From Thermoplasmata archaeon (lineage in GTDB: Archaea > Thermoplasmatota > Thermoplasmata > Thermoplasmatales > Thermoplasmataceae): DNA of 24,403 nt. Where the stretch lies: NCBI GenBank assembly GCA_021793945.1, contig JAJYRT010000012.1:1-24403 (forward strand). Reading direction: 5' to 3'. Each line of letters starts with the position of its first letter. Positions within the stretch are counted from its first letter, which is position 1. The notes below the pieces were generated by a model. That model saw only the letters and a program-made list of their open reading frames with translations. It searched no databases and was not told the origin of the DNA. Shown in pieces: positions 1-8,187 of the stretch. The translations under genes and the position numbers were made by a program.

Positions 1-2
1 AT

Positions 3-1058
3 GGGGGAAGTGAGATAACCTTCCTTATCGAGATAGCAAGATCAAGGGTACGGACCAGGGGAAAATTTTCAAGAAGCAACCGCCTGTGGCTTGACGACTA
101 TACTGCACGGTATTCGACGCCTGAGGCGGTTGCAAGATACAGGGCACAAAGGATTTCCGGGGAAACGATTTTGGATGTTGGCTCAGGCGGTGGAATGCAA
201 GCCATATTCTTTTCAGAATCTAACACAGTCAAGGGACTGGAAAAGGACAGGATAAGATACCTGGAATCACAGATCAATGCCGAGGTCTACGGTGCAGAAA
301 ACCTGGAGTTCATAAACTCGGAATGGCCCGTCCCGGAAAGCAATGATTCAGACCTGAAGGATGCATTGATCTTTTCTGATCCCCTCCGTGAGTCAGGATC
401 CAGGGAGAGGGAGTTGAAGAATCTCGTTCCTTCACCTGCAGACATTATAAGGAATTATTCAGGAATAACAGAAAAATTTGTCTTTGATATCCCTCCCCAG
501 ATAAGAAGAGCTAAACTAGGCATTGATGCAGAGACAGAATACATTTCCGTGAATGGATCGCTTAACAGGCTAACCCTTTACTGTGGACCCATGAAAAGCG
601 CAGAGAGCTCTGCTGTCATCCTTCCTGCCGGAATAAGGATTTCAGGGGAGTATGAGCTGCCCAATTTCCAAAGTGCGGAAAAGGTGCTTGATTTTATAGA
701 ATTGCCCGATCCCTCACTGATTTACGCGGGGCTTGTAAACCAGGTAAAGAAACTTGGTGATTTCAGGATTCTTGCAGAGGACAAGAGGCGGATAGTTCTT
801 ACTTCCTCTGTCTCCCCGGAAGAACCCTTTCCCGGAAAAATATACAGAAATCTTGCAGTTTGCCAGGTCGATGAAGTCCACGAAAAGCTGATTGAGATCG
901 GAGCGGGAAAAATCTATCCGAGATTTGAAATACAGCCTGAAGAATATTATGCAATGAAAAACAGATTCGAAGCGGCCGCTTCCGGAGACAGGGAAATTTT
1001 CATATTCAGGGTGGGTACCGGATATGTTCTTAGTGAACAGGAAGCCAACCACCAATGA
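3..1058 (+). CDS. SAM-dependent methyltransferase with THUMP-like C-terminal domain (5' end outside window)
   Basis: The reading frame is open from base 3, so the gene starts upstream of the window; 351 residues are visible. The only ATG/GTG/TTG-type start near motif I is the TTG at 171, but it lies inside the Rossmann fold (ILDVGSGGG, the SAM-binding motif I), so it cannot be the true start. An acidic residue at the end of beta-2 (GLEKD), a Y/S-x-Q helix and an FSDP motif (position of the usual DPARR) follow, then LVPSPADII and FVFDIPPQI. This order matches the bacterial and archaeal methyltransferases that carry a THUMP-like or PG1098-like tail (about residues 235-340 here). The family is thought to modify RNA, but the substrate is not known and I cannot tell it from sequence. 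It is followed by 83 bases of AT-rich spacer before ribA. Confidence 0.75.
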   Translation, partial: GGSEITFLIEIARSRVRTRGKFSRSNRLWLDDYTARYSTPEAVARYRAQRISGETILDVGSGGGMQAIFFSESNTVKGLEKDRIRYLESQINAEVYGAENLEFINSEWPVPESNDSDLKDALIFSDPLRESGSRERELKNLVPSPADIIRNYSGITEKFVFDIPPQIRRAKLGIDAETEYISVNGSLNRLTLYCGPMKSAESSAVILPAGIRISGEYELPNFQSAEKVLDFIELPDPSLIYAGLVNQVKKLGDFRILAEDKRRIVLTSSVSPEEPFPGKIYRNLAVCQVDEVHEKLIEIGAGKIYPRFEIQPEEYYAMKNRFEAAASGDREIFIFRVGTGYVLSEQEANHQ

Positions 1059-1106
1059 AGCATTATTGATTGAGTGCGTATTTAATTAGATTTTTGTGAA
1101 AATTCT

Positions 1107-1116
1107 TTTTATAAAT
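1107..1116 (+). promoter_or_regulatory. TATA box of ribA
   Basis: The sequence TTTATAAATA lies in an AT-rich spacer. Its centre is about 30 bases before the TTG at 1142 and about 42 before the ATG at 1154. With the usual archaeal spacing of about 26 bases, transcription would start near 1138, giving a nearly leaderless message. Confidence 0.6.
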
Positions 1117-1141
1117 ATTTTAATAGCACGAATCAATTTAT

Positions 1142-1732
1142 TTGCCGAAGGATATGCTAGAACTTTATTCCAGGGCTAAATTACCGACAATCTTCGGTCA
1201 ATTTGAGATTTATGTTTTTTCTGATGATGAGAATCTTGAAAACGCGGTACTCGTAAGAGGTGACGTGAATTCAAAGGAAAACGTACCGGTCAGGATCCAC
1301 TCTGAATGCCTTACTGGCGATGTCATGGGATCCAAAAGGTGTGATTGCAGGGACCAGCTCCTGAAGTCGCTGGAGTTTCTGGGTAAGCAGGATTTTGGTA
1401 TGCTCATATATCTCCGGCAGGAGGGACGAGGGATCGGGCTTCTCGACAAAATCAGAGCGTACAGCCTCCAGGACCAGGGCTACGACACCGTAGAGGCAAA
1501 TCTAATGCTTGGACTTCCAGCTGACAAGAGAGATTACACGTTTGCAGTTGAAGTGATCAGGTACTTCGGGATAAAATCAATACGTCTGATGACAAACAAC
1601 CCGCTTAAGATGGATTTCCTCAAGAAATACAACATCAAGATCACTGATAGAATCCCCATCATAAGTGAGCCAACTCCATACGATGAATTTTACCTCAATA
1701 CCAAGAAGATGAGGCTTGGCCATCAGATCTAA
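1142..1732 (+). CDS. ribA: GTP cyclohydrolase II
   Basis: Catalyses the first step of riboflavin synthesis: GTP to 2,5-diamino-6-ribosylamino-pyrimidinone phosphate, formate and pyrophosphate. The three zinc cysteines are present in HSECLTGD...RCDC (C56, C67, C69, spacing C-x10-C-x-C), followed by the signature [11 protein letters not shown] and, near the end, the MTNNPLK block typical of the family. The 196-residue length is that of a stand-alone GTPCH II; no DHBP synthase (RibB) domain is fused. The start is uncertain: TTG at 1142 fits a leaderless transcript from the TATA box at 1107-1116, while ATG at 1154 gives [12 protein letters not shown], which aligns better with the start of known RibA proteins. 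A T-run just after the stop (1733-1738) may end transcription. Most archaea use the unrelated GTPCH III here, so this bacterial-type enzyme is notable. Confidence 0.93.
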   Translation: MPKDMLELYSRAKLPTIFGQFEIYVFSDDENLENAVLVRGDVNSKENVPVRIHSECLTGDVMGSKRCDCRDQLLKSLEFLGKQDFGMLIYLRQEGRGIGLLDKIRAYSLQDQGYDTVEANLMLGLPADKRDYTFAVEVIRYFGIKSIRLMTNNPLKMDFLKKYNIKITDRIPIISEPTPYDEFYLNTKKMRLGHQI

Positions 1733-1755
1733 TTTTTTATCATGAAAAAGTGCCA

Positions 1756-1767
1756 TCTTTTAATACC
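1756..1767 (+). promoter_or_regulatory. TATA box of the gdh-folD operon
   Basis: TCTTTTAATACC is centred about 25 bases before the gdh ATG at 1786, the distance expected for a leaderless archaeal transcript. No ribosome site precedes that ATG, in agreement. Confidence 0.55.
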
Positions 1768-1785
1768 ATTTAAGGATGGCAAAAA

Positions 1786-2871
1786 ATGGACTATGCGAAA
1801 TCGATCTATACAAATGCCCCGAGCGGGGGAGTCAAGATAGATAGGCTTCCGATTCAGAGGCTTCCAGAACACAATGTTAAGCTGAGAGTTCTTCTCAATG
1901 GAATGTGCGGAACTGATAGAGGTATTGTATCGGGAGGACTTTCATTTGCTTACAATCCACAAAATTCTGACAGGCTGATAATCGGGCATGAGTCACTTTG
2001 CATCATTGATGAGATTTATGCGGAGAGCGAAGAATTCAAAGTTGGAGACCTTGTTGTTCCGGTTGTGAGAAGGCCAGGAGATTGCGTTAACTGCAAGATA
2101 GGAAGACAGGACAACTGTTCGGACGGAAAGAAGCATGAGGCAGGCATTACAGGAATGGATGGTTTCATGCGGGAGTATTTCTATGACTCCCTTGATTATA
2201 TCGTGAAAGTCCCTGACAAAGGAATGAGCGACGTTGCGGTTTTAACCGAACCACTGAAAAATGTTGTAAAGGGATTTGAAGTGTTTGATATCGTCTCAAA
2301 GAGGGCAATTTTTGCCAATGAATATTCCACCTTTGAAGGCAAGAGATGCCTGGTGATAGGGAGCGGTGCAGAGGCCTTTCTCTACTCCATGATGGCAAGA
2401 GAGCATGGATTTGACGTTATCATGACCAACCGCCATCCGATAGAAGATAAGAAGATGGAGATTTGTGAGAAATTCGGAATAAATTTTGTTGATTACTCCA
2501 AGGATGCCGATTTGATCACTGGCAACGATCTGTTAATCGACACCAGCGGGGACCCTGGAACAATATTCAGATTCCTGAAAACCCTGAATTACAATGGCAT
2601 CCTTATCCTGTTTGGCACGAACGGCAGAGCTCCGCCTGCACAGCTCAACGGAAATGATATTGACTTTTTCATAGAACGGAACATTACAGTTGCGGGAACC
2701 GTGGATGCTGCAAAAATACACTACATAAAAGCCCTTGAATACCTCAGGAAATGGAAATATGCCTATGGTAACACTCTTTCTCAGCTTATCACCGGGACCT
2801 ACAAGCCTGAGGATCTGGAGATATTCACCAAAAAGCCTGCGGGCGAAATCAAGACTGTAATTAAGTGGTGA
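1786..2871 (+). CDS. gdh: Glucose 1-dehydrogenase (NAD(P)+), zinc-dependent MDR family
   Basis: Oxidises D-glucose (often also galactose) to the 1,5-lactone, the first step of the non-phosphorylative Entner-Doudoroff pathway of Thermoplasma. The 361 residues run in parallel with the T. acidophilum enzyme through the whole length (GMCGTDRG, VVRRPG, KHEAGITG, AVLTEPLKNV, IDTSGDP, GEIKTVIKW). Catalytic zinc ligands C41 and H68-E69 are present. The structural zinc lobe is CVNCKIGRQDNC (C100, C103, C111), i.e. with one of the four usual cysteines missing, as in the Thermoplasma protein. The Rossmann glycine motif is IGSGAEA (191-197). The ATG at 1786 is leaderless. The stop is followed 4 bases later by folD, so the two are cotranscribed; both products may draw on the NADP pool (inference). 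Confidence 0.95.
   Translation: MDYAKSIYTNAPSGGVKIDRLPIQRLPEHNVKLRVLLNGMCGTDRGIVSGGLSFAYNPQNSDRLIIGHESLCIIDEIYAESEEFKVGDLVVPVVRRPGDCVNCKIGRQDNCSDGKKHEAGITGMDGFMREYFYDSLDYIVKVPDKGMSDVAVLTEPLKNVVKGFEVFDIVSKRAIFANEYSTFEGKRCLVIGSGAEAFLYSMMAREHGFDVIMTNRHPIEDKKMEICEKFGINFVDYSKDADLITGNDLLIDTSGDPGTIFRFLKTLNYNGILILFGTNGRAPPAQLNGNDIDFFIERNITVAGTVDAAKIHYIKALEYLRKWKYAYGNTLSQLITGTYKPEDLEIFTKKPAGEIKTVIKW
2866..2871 (+). promoter_or_regulatory. Ribosome binding site of folD
   Basis: GGTGAT overlaps the gdh stop codon and sits 4 bases before the folD ATG at 2876. It matches the core of the archaeal anti-Shine-Dalgarno complement and supports translation of folD from the gdh transcript. Confidence 0.6.
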
Positions 2872-2875
2872 TATC

Positions 2876-3730
2876 ATGACGGAAATCTTGAATGGAGCGC
2901 CCATAGCAGATAGGATTATGTCATCATTAAAAACACGGGTGGAAGAACTTAAGCGCCATGATATCGAGCCTCACCTTTTCCTTGTGCAGGTAGGCAGAAA
3001 TGAGGCCGTGGAGACCTATGTCAGAGCAAAGATACGCAGGGGCGCTAAAATAGGTATCAGGGTGTCTCACCAGATGCTTGATGAAAACATCACATATGAT
3101 GACCTTAAGAGGGAGATCGCCAAGGTTGCAGGACGTGGCGACGTCAATGGGATAATGGTAGAGAATCCTCTTCCAAAACATCTGGATTTCTTCAAGGCAG
3201 TCGAAAATATCCCATATTATAAGGATGTTGACGGCATGACGCCAACAAACCAGGGTATGATAAACCTCAGGAATGAATTTCTTACGCCTGCTACAGCAGC
3301 CTCGGTCACGGAAATATTAAAGGGGATGAATCTCCCAGCCGGCACAACTGCATCTATAATAAATCGATCTCCAGTTGTCGGAAAGCCCCTTGCCATGATG
3401 CTTCTTAATAGAGATTATACCGTTACTGTATGCCATTCCAAAACAAAAGACATTAAATCCTTATCCCGAAACAGCGAAGTTCTCGTGACAGCAGTGGGCG
3501 TTCCGAACTTCATCGACAGGAGTTTTGTCACCGAAAACAGCATCGTTGTCGATGTTGGCATAAATCCTGTAAAGGACACCATAAGGGGTGATACAAATTA
3601 TGAGGAGCTCTTCGGATACGTCAGGGCCATAACCCCGGTTCCCGGTGGAGTTGGGCCGATAACTGCAACCCTCATAATGGAGAACACAGTGCGGGCGACA
3701 GAATTCCAGAGCCTCCTGAGTGAAAGATGA
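2876..3730 (+). CDS. folD: Bifunctional methylenetetrahydrofolate dehydrogenase / methenyltetrahydrofolate cyclohydrolase
   Basis: Interconverts 5,10-methylene-THF and 10-formyl-THF in the cytoplasm, using NADP+. The 284 residues have the FolD order: Y48-x3-K52 (general acid/base pair), KDVDGMTP (117-122 region), INRSPVVGKP with the HSKT block of the NADP-binding half, VDVGIN, and the C-terminal TPVPGGVGPIT. The active-site segment reads GIMVENPLPK where most bacterial and eukaryotic enzymes have G-I-x-V-Q-x-P-L-P, so the usual Gln is Glu; as I remember it, T. acidophilum FolD has the same variant. It is the second gene of the gdh-folD pair, with a ribosome site overlapping the gdh stop. No transcription signal is seen inside the 4-base gap. 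Confidence 0.95.
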   Translation: MTEILNGAPIADRIMSSLKTRVEELKRHDIEPHLFLVQVGRNEAVETYVRAKIRRGAKIGIRVSHQMLDENITYDDLKREIAKVAGRGDVNGIMVENPLPKHLDFFKAVENIPYYKDVDGMTPTNQGMINLRNEFLTPATAASVTEILKGMNLPAGTTASIINRSPVVGKPLAMMLLNRDYTVTVCHSKTKDIKSLSRNSEVLVTAVGVPNFIDRSFVTENSIVVDVGINPVKDTIRGDTNYEELFGYVRAITPVPGGVGPITATLIMENTVRATEFQSLLSER

Positions 3731-3783
3731 AAATCGGTATACCCGAACGTGCATCCGAGCCTGCTGACATATATAATCAAAAA

Positions 3784-3792
3784 TATTTATTT
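3784..3792 (+). promoter_or_regulatory. TATA box of nadE
   Basis: TATTTATTT, centred near 3788, lies 28 bases before the GTG at 3816 in the AT-rich gap after folD. The spacing predicts a leaderless nadE message. Confidence 0.55.
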
Positions 3793-3815
3793 AAGTTTCA
3801 GAGATTAGCTTCATT

Positions 3816-4544
3816 GTGAATTCTACACAGTTTGCCGAAGCGGTTGAAAAAATTAGAACATTCCTGCGAACCAATTTATCCGGCAAACTCGTTGTTGTGG
3901 GCATCAGTGGGGGTGTTGACAGTGCGCTTGTTTTGAAGCTTCTCTCACTTTCAATTGATCACGAGAGAATCCTTGCGCTGTTCCTGCCTGACGGAAAACC
4001 ACCCAGTAATGATGCTGCCGACGTTGAAGCTATCTCAATAGCCACAGGTGTTCCAATAAATACCATAAATATTCATGGAATTGTGACGGCCTTCGCAAGC
4101 ACACTGGATGTTACTGACAGCAGGGCATTGGGTAACATAAAGTCAAGAGCAAGGATGACTGTCCTGTACTATTATGCAAACCTTCACAACGGCATCGTGG
4201 TGGGAACAACCAACAAGAGCGAATACTATACCGGATATTACACAAAGTTTGGCGACGGAGGATGCGACCTGGAGCCAATTCTTCATCTTACAAAAACGGA
4301 GGTATGGAGAATGGCAAGGATACTTGACATCCCGGAAAGTGTCATTGCAAAGCCCCCAAGTGCTGGCCTTTGGGAGGGGCAGCGGGATGAAGATGAACTT
4401 GGCATGAAATATGAGGAAATAGATGCAGCAGTGGAGAAATTAGTGGAACAGAAAACCCAACCGTCTAATCAATGGGAGAAAAGAGTTTCAGATCTGATAA
4501 GAATGTCAGAGCACAAGAGGAGGCCTCCGGAGTCAATGCTATAA
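3816..4544 (+). CDS. nadE: NH3-dependent NAD+ synthetase
   Basis: Amidates deamido-NAD (nicotinic acid adenine dinucleotide) to NAD+ with ATP and ammonia, the last step of NAD synthesis. The N-type ATP pyrophosphatase P-loop GISGGVDSA is at residues 29-37; further family blocks are ALFLPDG, NIKSRARM, GTTNKSEYYTGYYTKFGDGG and PSAGLWEGQRDEDELG, the last closing over the active site. At 242 residues it is the short ammonia-using form, with no glutaminase domain. The start is GTG at 3816, placed by the upstream TATA box; no ribosome site is present. Sixteen bases separate it from the antiporter gene, which is probably cotranscribed. Confidence 0.95.
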   Translation: MNSTQFAEAVEKIRTFLRTNLSGKLVVVGISGGVDSALVLKLLSLSIDHERILALFLPDGKPPSNDAADVEAISIATGVPINTINIHGIVTAFASTLDVTDSRALGNIKSRARMTVLYYYANLHNGIVVGTTNKSEYYTGYYTKFGDGGCDLEPILHLTKTEVWRMARILDIPESVIAKPPSAGLWEGQRDEDELGMKYEEIDAAVEKLVEQKTQPSNQWEKRVSDLIRMSEHKRRPPESML

Positions 4545-4560
4545 AGGGAAGAAAAAGTGA

Positions 4561-5847
4561 ATGGTGTCACAGTTTGCGTATGAATATTATCAAGTTAGTT
4601 TCGTTTTCATCCTGGCAGCATTCGCCATCCCGATTTCCAGAAAATTGACCATTGCCTATATCCCAATCCTTATCCTTCTTGGAATTATGTTCGGACCGTT
4701 GCTTGGGATAATAAGCAACAGCTTCTCCATTTACCTGATGTCCGAGTTTGGAACCGTAGGTGTTGGGCTCCTTGGCATCGTTATAATACTGTATTCAGAA
4801 AGCCACCACATTGATTTCAGGGTTCTCAGGAGGCAACTTATTCCCATAGCCATACTTGATACGCTGGGAATCACCATCACTGCTGTGATTGCAGCCCTTC
4901 TTTTCTCGGCACTCACTGGAGCTCCGCTTATAATAGGGTTTGTCTTTGGAGCTATAATTTCCCCAACGGACCCGGCCAGCCTGATACCAATATTCAGGAG
5001 GATAAGCGTCAATGAGAACATATCCGGAACCCTCGTGGGAGAGAGCCTGTTCAATGATCCCCTTGGAATTATCCTCTTCACTATCGGACTCGCCTTTGTG
5101 GCTCCTGCTTCCAGCGATGTCCAACTTTTCAGCGCATTCTCAAGCCACATCGGCATCTATCTGGGATCGATCGCATTTTTGCTGATGCAGATAACTGTCC
5201 CTGCTCTTATAGGTGTGGCGATTGGTTTCAGTGTCATATACCTCAACAAGTACCTTAATTTTGAAAGCCTGATAGTGGGGCTCCTGCTAGGCATAATAAT
5301 ACTGGAATTCACCATAATGGAGGCTTCGGGAATTACTCCCTTCCCTGCGATTATAGCCACAGGAGCAATTGTGGGCAACTTCAATGACAAGAGCATATTC
5401 TGGAGCAGGGAAGCGGGATTCCAGGAAAATCTTTCCTTCCTCTTCCAGTCCATAATCTTCCTGCTTCTCGGTAGCATACTTACGCGGACAAATCTTGTAG
5501 ATTACCTGCCAATGGGCGTTGCTCTTGCTCTTGGCGTTATATTTGTCTCCAGGCCGGCTGCGGTCTTTTCATCCCTGTCCCTGATAAACCGGAAATTTTC
5601 AAAAAATCCAATAAACAACCGCGTTAAGCTCTTCATGTCGCTGGTTGGCCCCAGGGGAGTGGTTTCCGTGGTATTGTCCACAATTCCATACGTCCTTGGG
5701 GTTCAGGAAAATATTCCCATACTGATAAAGTACGGGCAGCCTATTTATGTCGGAGTCTCCTTTGTTGTGATAATTTCAATAATACTCCAGACTATTTACA
5801 CACCCTTCATAGTAAAACGCCTCACGAGTGAGGGCCCGAGATTATAA
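4561..5847 (+). CDS. Cation:proton antiporter, CPA1 (NhaP-like) family
   Basis: Integral membrane exchanger of H+ for Na+ or K+, plausibly for cytoplasmic pH control in an acidophile (inference). The 428 residues contain about 12 hydrophobic segments across the whole length. The CPA1 core motifs are visible: SPTDPASLIPIF on the discontinuous helix and GESLFNDPLGI, whose Asn-Asp pair is the electroneutral CPA1 signature in place of the Asp-Asp of CPA2 electrogenic exchangers. A late LVGPRGVVSVV block is also typical. There is no C-terminal TrkA/RCK regulatory domain. The ATG at 4561 has no clear ribosome site. Its stop codon abuts the stop of the convergent pilus operon (5847/5848), so the two transcripts meet without a spacer. 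Confidence 0.88.
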   Translation: MVSQFAYEYYQVSFVFILAAFAIPISRKLTIAYIPILILLGIMFGPLLGIISNSFSIYLMSEFGTVGVGLLGIVIILYSESHHIDFRVLRRQLIPIAILDTLGITITAVIAALLFSALTGAPLIIGFVFGAIISPTDPASLIPIFRRISVNENISGTLVGESLFNDPLGIILFTIGLAFVAPASSDVQLFSAFSSHIGIYLGSIAFLLMQITVPALIGVAIGFSVIYLNKYLNFESLIVGLLLGIIILEFTIMEASGITPFPAIIATGAIVGNFNDKSIFWSREAGFQENLSFLFQSIIFLLLGSILTRTNLVDYLPMGVALALGVIFVSRPAAVFSSLSLINRKFSKNPINNRVKLFMSLVGPRGVVSVVLSTIPYVLGVQENIPILIKYGQPIYVGVSFVVIISIILQTIYTPFIVKRLTSEGPRL

Positions 5848-7353
5848 TCACCTGTCTGCCTGAAAAGCGTCAATAACAGCATCCCTGTCATGATAGAAGG
5901 AGAAAATCATGTTCGTGAACTCTTTGTATGATACCTTATTCTGGCGGATCATGGATTCAAGTATATTCTTCCTTATCCGGACATCCCTTTCCATGACACT
6001 GACGGGTATTCCGTATCGTGATCCAATCTTTTCCAGGATATAGCTGAACCCGGAAGACCTGAATGTATCATCTGCATTTATGGAGTAAACGTTATTCACA
6101 GTAGTATCCCCGTGGTGGGAATCCACCGCCATTACCTCTGATATAGCTTTCACTCTCCGCCTTGTTTCCCCCTTGAATACGAAGTTTCCCATAACAATTG
6201 CAGCATCGAGGGACCCAATCAGGCTTCTGGGTATATTGATAGGTTTGGCTTCCAGCCTGTGAATCAGTGTCCCAATGTCGTCGGCATGGAATGTAGCAAG
6301 ACCATACCTGCCTGTGGACATGGCCTGGAAGATGGTGAATGCCTCCCTCCCTCTGACCTCGCCTATGACTATATAGTTAGGCCTGTGCCTGAGAGACGCG
6401 GTAAGAAGGTCGAACATGTCAATTTCTCCTATTCGCTTTCCGCTTGCCGGGTCGTTCTTTCCTGTTCCCTCTCTTGAGATAAGAGAAAGCCAATTTTCGT
6501 GAGGCAACCTCAGCTCGCGGGTATCTTCGATTGTTATTATTTTCAGGTTCTGAGGTATGAACAGCAGGATCGAATTTAACATCACGGTCTTTCCTGATGC
6601 AGTACCGCCCGTAACAATCATGTTGCTCCCGTATTCTATACATACCCAGAGGTAAGCAAATATCTCCGTTGAAGCTGTGCCAAGCCTTATGAGATCGAGA
6701 GGAGTAAAGGGCTCTTTCCTGAATTTCCTAATAGAGAAGGCCGGTCCAGATGCCGTGACATAGTTTCCTATGGACGCCTGTATCCTTGAACCGTCAGGCA
6801 AGGTGCTGTCTATTATGGGATCAGCAATTGAAATGTTCTTGCCGGAATCCTGGATTATCTTCCTTATGAAAAAATTCAGGTCCTCGTCGTCCTTGTAGAC
6901 TACATTTGTAGGTATGTACCCAAATTCCTTTGTAAAGACATACACGTGCTTATTCGAACCCTCACACGAAATGTCCTCCACGTCTGGATCGAGAAGCAAT
7001 CCAGTGATTTTGCCGTATTTTAAAGTGTCCCTCCGGACGTAATATCTTATAGTCTCAATGTCAAGTGGGGTAAATTGTAATTCTGGAGAATCGGACTTCT
7101 TGCGCTTTCCTTTATCCAGATCAGGAGTATTATCAAAGGGTTTCCTGTTCCCACCGTTCATGAAATCCCTTACATAACTCCTGTAAATGGTTTCAAGTTT
7201 TGGGGCAATCTGTGGCTCTATCAATTCATAAGTTATCTTATTGTCAAGAGGATCGCGCAAAATCCTTGAATAAATGGTTCCTGCCTCAATTTCCCGAAAT
7301 GAGAGATCCTCGTCGCTTCTTTCAATTCTCACTAGAGTCATTGGGATTTCCAA
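5848..7353 (-). CDS. Type IV pilus/secretion ATPase (FlaI/TadA/GspE family), second copy
   Basis: Cytoplasmic hexameric motor ATPase for assembly of a type IV pilus-like filament. In 501 residues one sees an N-terminal region (1-110), the N2 domain with DPDVEDISCEG, Walker A GGTASGKT (249-256), the Asp box IEDTREL, and Walker B NYIVIGEVRG. The His box reads MSTGRYGLATFHADD (about 345-358): the usual TGH has become TGR, whereas the partner ATPase at 9142-10644 keeps TGH. It is the last gene of a four-gene operon; its TTG start at 7353 follows the TGA of the TadC-like gene directly and has GGGGTG six bases upstream. An ATG four codons later (7341) is the alternative. Two ATPases of about the same length flank two platform proteins, so one may have a specialised role (inference). 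Confidence 0.9.
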   Translation of the reverse strand: MEIPMTLVRIERSDEDLSFREIEAGTIYSRILRDPLDNKITYELIEPQIAPKLETIYRSYVRDFMNGGNRKPFDNTPDLDKGKRKKSDSPELQFTPLDIETIRYYVRRDTLKYGKITGLLLDPDVEDISCEGSNKHVYVFTKEFGYIPTNVVYKDDEDLNFFIRKIIQDSGKNISIADPIIDSTLPDGSRIQASIGNYVTASGPAFSIRKFRKEPFTPLDLIRLGTASTEIFAYLWVCIEYGSNMIVTGGTASGKTVMLNSILLFIPQNLKIITIEDTRELRLPHENWLSLISREGTGKNDPASGKRIGEIDMFDLLTASLRHRPNYIVIGEVRGREAFTIFQAMSTGRYGLATFHADDIGTLIHRLEAKPINIPRSLIGSLDAAIVMGNFVFKGETRRRVKAISEVMAVDSHHGDTTVNNVYSINADDTFRSSGFSYILEKIGSRYGIPVSVMERDVRIRKNILESMIRQNKVSYKEFTNMIFSFYHDRDAVIDAFQADR

Positions 7354-8187
7354 TCAAAGCACCCCGAAGATTCCAAGCGCTACGACAGTCACGAGCAGTG
7401 TTAACCCGGTGAAAAATGCACCGGTTCCGAAGCTCCCATCCTTGAGAATTCCAGACATGAGGCCTGTACTTCCGCCCTGAACGATGATCCCGCCACTGAA
7501 TATCCTCTCTATTGTCGATGAACTGACAGTCTGAGCATTGAATCCGAGAGGGGAGAAATTGGATTCGGCTACCTTTGGGAGGAATGCAAGATCAATGGCT
7601 AGGACTACGAAAAAGAAAACTGCAAAGGCTACGTACATGACCAGGACAAAGTTCTTCATTTCTGAGATTCTCCCTTCCCTGATCACTTCTGTTTCCCCTG
7701 TAAACTCTGAGATCAGCCTCAGCACCTCCGAAACATTATTCCCTGACTCAGTTGCCTTTCTTAGCACTGTAAACGCCCGCTTGATTGCCTGGGAGTGAAT
7801 TTCAGCTTCTGACGAAGAGACGGCCTCCTCAACCGGGGTCCCAGCCGAGATCTTGTCAGCTATGCTCTTTATAAGCGGCGTCAGGTGTCCGTATTCGTTG
7901 TTCCCTGCGCGGATGAGAGCCTGGGAGACCGGCAGGCCAAAATTGGAGTATTCTGCGATATCGCGTAAGAGATCAGGCAGCCTCCTCTCCATCTCAATAA
8001 TTCTCTGCCCCTGTGAATACTCGTAGAATCCATAAGGCGTAAGGGCGCCTATAAGTAATATCGCGATAGCTGCTATTGGATTTGTCAGGATATTGAAATA
8101 ATGTATTTTCAGTATAATTCCGAGAATAAGGAGAAAAATGGCAAACCCAAGTGAACCGTACATCACGAGCGTCCTGTTGCTGTTCAA
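7354..8187 (-). CDS. Type II secretion F-domain platform protein, TadC-like
   Basis: Inner part of the membrane platform on which the pilus ATPase acts. The 277 residues contain two N-terminal membrane helices (about 8-28 and 33-55), a soluble T2SSF domain (RRLPDLLRDIAEYSNFG start, about 68-190), a third helix after MKNF and a C-terminal helix at the very end. The domain start, L-P-D-x-L-x-x-I-A-x-x-x-x-x-G, is typical of GspF/TadC/FlaJ proteins. The TTG start at 8187 overlaps the TGA of the TadB-like gene by four bases (TTGA), with an excellent ribosome site (GGAGG, 7 bases upstream). In archaella and many archaeal pili a single FlaJ protein holds both F domains; here they are on two genes, as in Tad and the EppA-dependent (Epd-like) archaeal systems. 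Confidence 0.87.
   Translation of the reverse strand: MNSNRTLVMYGSLGFAIFLLILGIILKIHYFNILTNPIAAIAILLIGALTPYGFYEYSQGQRIIEMERRLPDLLRDIAEYSNFGLPVSQALIRAGNNEYGHLTPLIKSIADKISAGTPVEEAVSSSEAEIHSQAIKRAFTVLRKATESGNNVSEVLRLISEFTGETEVIREGRISEMKNFVLVMYVAFAVFFFVVLAIDLAFLPKVAESNFSPLGFNAQTVSSSTIERIFSGGIIVQGGSTGLMSGILKDGSFGTGAFFTGLTLLVTVVALGIFGVL

Noticed and set aside
1..18. ATG-led five-codon frame at the very start
   Set aside because: It ends at once in TAA, while the +3 frame reads a good methyltransferase without a stop from base 3.
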